From: JBFWRK01 sp050248955
Lineage (GTDB): Bacteria; Actinomycetota; Acidimicrobiia; Acidimicrobiales; Ilumatobacteraceae
DNA: 5,666 bases
Assembly: GCA_050248955.1 (NCBI GenBank)
Contig: JBFWRK010000055.1
Coordinates: 1 to 5,666, forward strand
Direction of reading: 5' to 3'
In this document: positions 5,307 to 5,666 of the stretch, in pieces
Layout of the letters: each line of letters begins with the position of its first letter
Position numbering within the stretch: position 1 is the first letter of the stretch
Made by a program: the position numbers and the translations under genes
Notes under the pieces: model-generated
Database searches by the model: none
What the model saw: only the letters and a program-made list of their open reading frames with translations
What the model was told of the DNA's origin: nothing

Positions 5307-5412
5307 GGTCCGGGCCAGAACCCAGGCCCCCGGCGACAGGTCCGGGCCGCACCCGGCAGCCCGGGCCTAGGGTCCGGCCCCGAACCCGGGAGCCCGGGCG
5401 ACGGGTCCAGCC
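5307..5412. repeat. Imperfect 32-base tandem repeat, about three copies
   Basis: GGTCC marks the copy starts at 5307, 5339, 5371 and 5404, giving periods of 32, 32 and 33 bases. The first two copies share GGTCCGGGCC, and copies two and three share an AGCCCGGGC-like second half. The fourth copy is only a stub (GGTCCAGCC). No gene is convincing here. The array lies directly upstream of the -10 box of the zinc-ribbon gene. Spacing and degeneracy argue for a minisatellite; there are no unique spacers as in CRISPR. Confidence 0.65.
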
Positions 5413-5571
5413 GAAAATCCGCCACAAAGATGCCACAGCACCGCTTCTCCGGGTGCCCGTCGCCACAAAGCCGGCTGCGGGCCCGGCGCGCGGCCCAGTC
5501 CCACCAATCCCCAGGTTCTCTGCTCGCCGACAACTCCCTACCGGTTCTCCGCTCCCATCCGGACGGCGGAA
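5413..5571. repeat. Gene-free spacer with short direct repeats beside the IS30 end
   Basis: No convincing gene lies here. CGCCACAAAG occurs at 5420-5429 and 5461-5470. GGTTCTCYGCTC occurs at 5514-5525 and 5543-5554, 29 bases apart, each preceded by a TCCC-type run. The second pair lies just beyond the transposase stop codon. It may belong to the terminal region of the insertion sequence, but the inverted-repeat end cannot be fixed without the other end. Confidence 0.45.
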
Positions 5572-5666
5572 TCAAGCAGTCGGCGCAACGAGGTCGGCGA
5601 GTGCTCGTGATGGTTTCATCCAGCCGAGGGTTTGTCGAGGCCGGTTGTTGAGTTTGTAGGCGATGA
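5509..5666 (-). mobile_element. Right-hand end of an IS30-family insertion sequence
   Basis: The transposase C-terminus at 5572-5666 shows that an IS30-type element enters the window from the right. The terminal inverted repeat should lie within roughly 100 bases beyond the stop codon, toward lower coordinates. I cannot identify it, so the left boundary given is a guess. Target duplication cannot be assessed. Confidence 0.5.
5572..5666 (-). CDS. IS30-family transposase, C-terminal fragment cut by the window edge
   Basis: On the minus strand, codons from 5664 down to the TGA at 5574-5572 read IAYKLNNRPRQTLGWMKPS followed by RALADLVAPTA and stop. The pattern (I/V)A..LN.RPR.TLG(W/F).KP is the characteristic end of IS30-family DDE transposases, just after the catalytic glutamate region. 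That glutamate and the rest of the protein lie beyond the window. The reading frame is intact for the 30 visible codons, so there is no sign of decay here. The copy probably continues past 5666. The transposase is transcribed toward the zinc-ribbon gene. Confidence 0.85.
   Translation of the reverse strand, partial: IAYKLNNRPRQTLGWMKPSRALADLVAPTA

Noticed and set aside
5307..5412. Short CRISPR array
   Set aside because: The repeats are contiguous and degenerate, with no distinct spacers and no cas genes nearby.
4873..5466. 197-codon minus-strand open frame overlapping the zinc-ribbon gene
   Set aside because: Composition is Arg/Gly/Pro noise, whereas the other minus frame at 5007-5276 has a helix, a CxxC motif and a promoter.
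5225..5575. 116-codon minus-strand open frame in the spacer
   Set aside because: Most of it is translation of the 32-base repeat array. It has no family likeness and overlaps the promoter of the zinc-ribbon gene.

Overview
The window is GC-rich (roughly two thirds G+C by eye) and carries the actinobacterial growth and division cluster that sits near the replication origin in Mycobacterium and Streptomyces. Gene order and orientation are pbpA(+) - pknB(+) - pabA/trpG(-) - crgA(+). This matches the M. tuberculosis Rv0016c-Rv0011c layout, except that pknA and an Rv0012-like gene are absent. The CrgA sequence style, frequent GTG starts, probable leaderless promoters and Thr-rich extracytoplasmic tails suggest a deep-branching actinobacterium, perhaps Acidimicrobiia/Ilumatobacter-like. 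That taxonomic guess is inference.

Layout: 19-1503 encodes a class B penicillin-binding protein. A 79-base gap with a REP-like inverted repeat follows. 1583-3649 encodes a PknB-type Ser/Thr kinase with four PASTA repeats and a Thr-rich tail. Its end converges on a class I glutamine amidotransferase (3679-4263, minus), with a near-perfect palindrome at the junction. The 198-base divergent spacer (4264-4461) is full of short repeats and holds a candidate crgA promoter. crgA (4462-4806) is followed by a convergent spacer with two DnaA-box-like 9-mers in perfect inverted orientation. Next comes a small membrane plus zinc-ribbon protein on the minus strand (5007-5276) with a good leaderless promoter. 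After it lie a 32-base imperfect tandem repeat and, at the window edge, the C-terminus of an IS30-family transposase (5572-5666, minus).

How the genes work together: PbpA cross-links peptidoglycan. PknB senses cell-wall fragments through its PASTA domains and phosphorylates growth and division proteins. CrgA is a small membrane scaffold that recruits division proteins, including PBPs. PabA/TrpG supplies ammonia for folate or tryptophan precursors and is a conserved but functionally separate neighbour. I see no clearly new multi-gene system. The most interesting signals are the DnaA-box palindrome, the repeat-rich spacers, the PknB sequence peculiarities and the small zinc-ribbon membrane protein.
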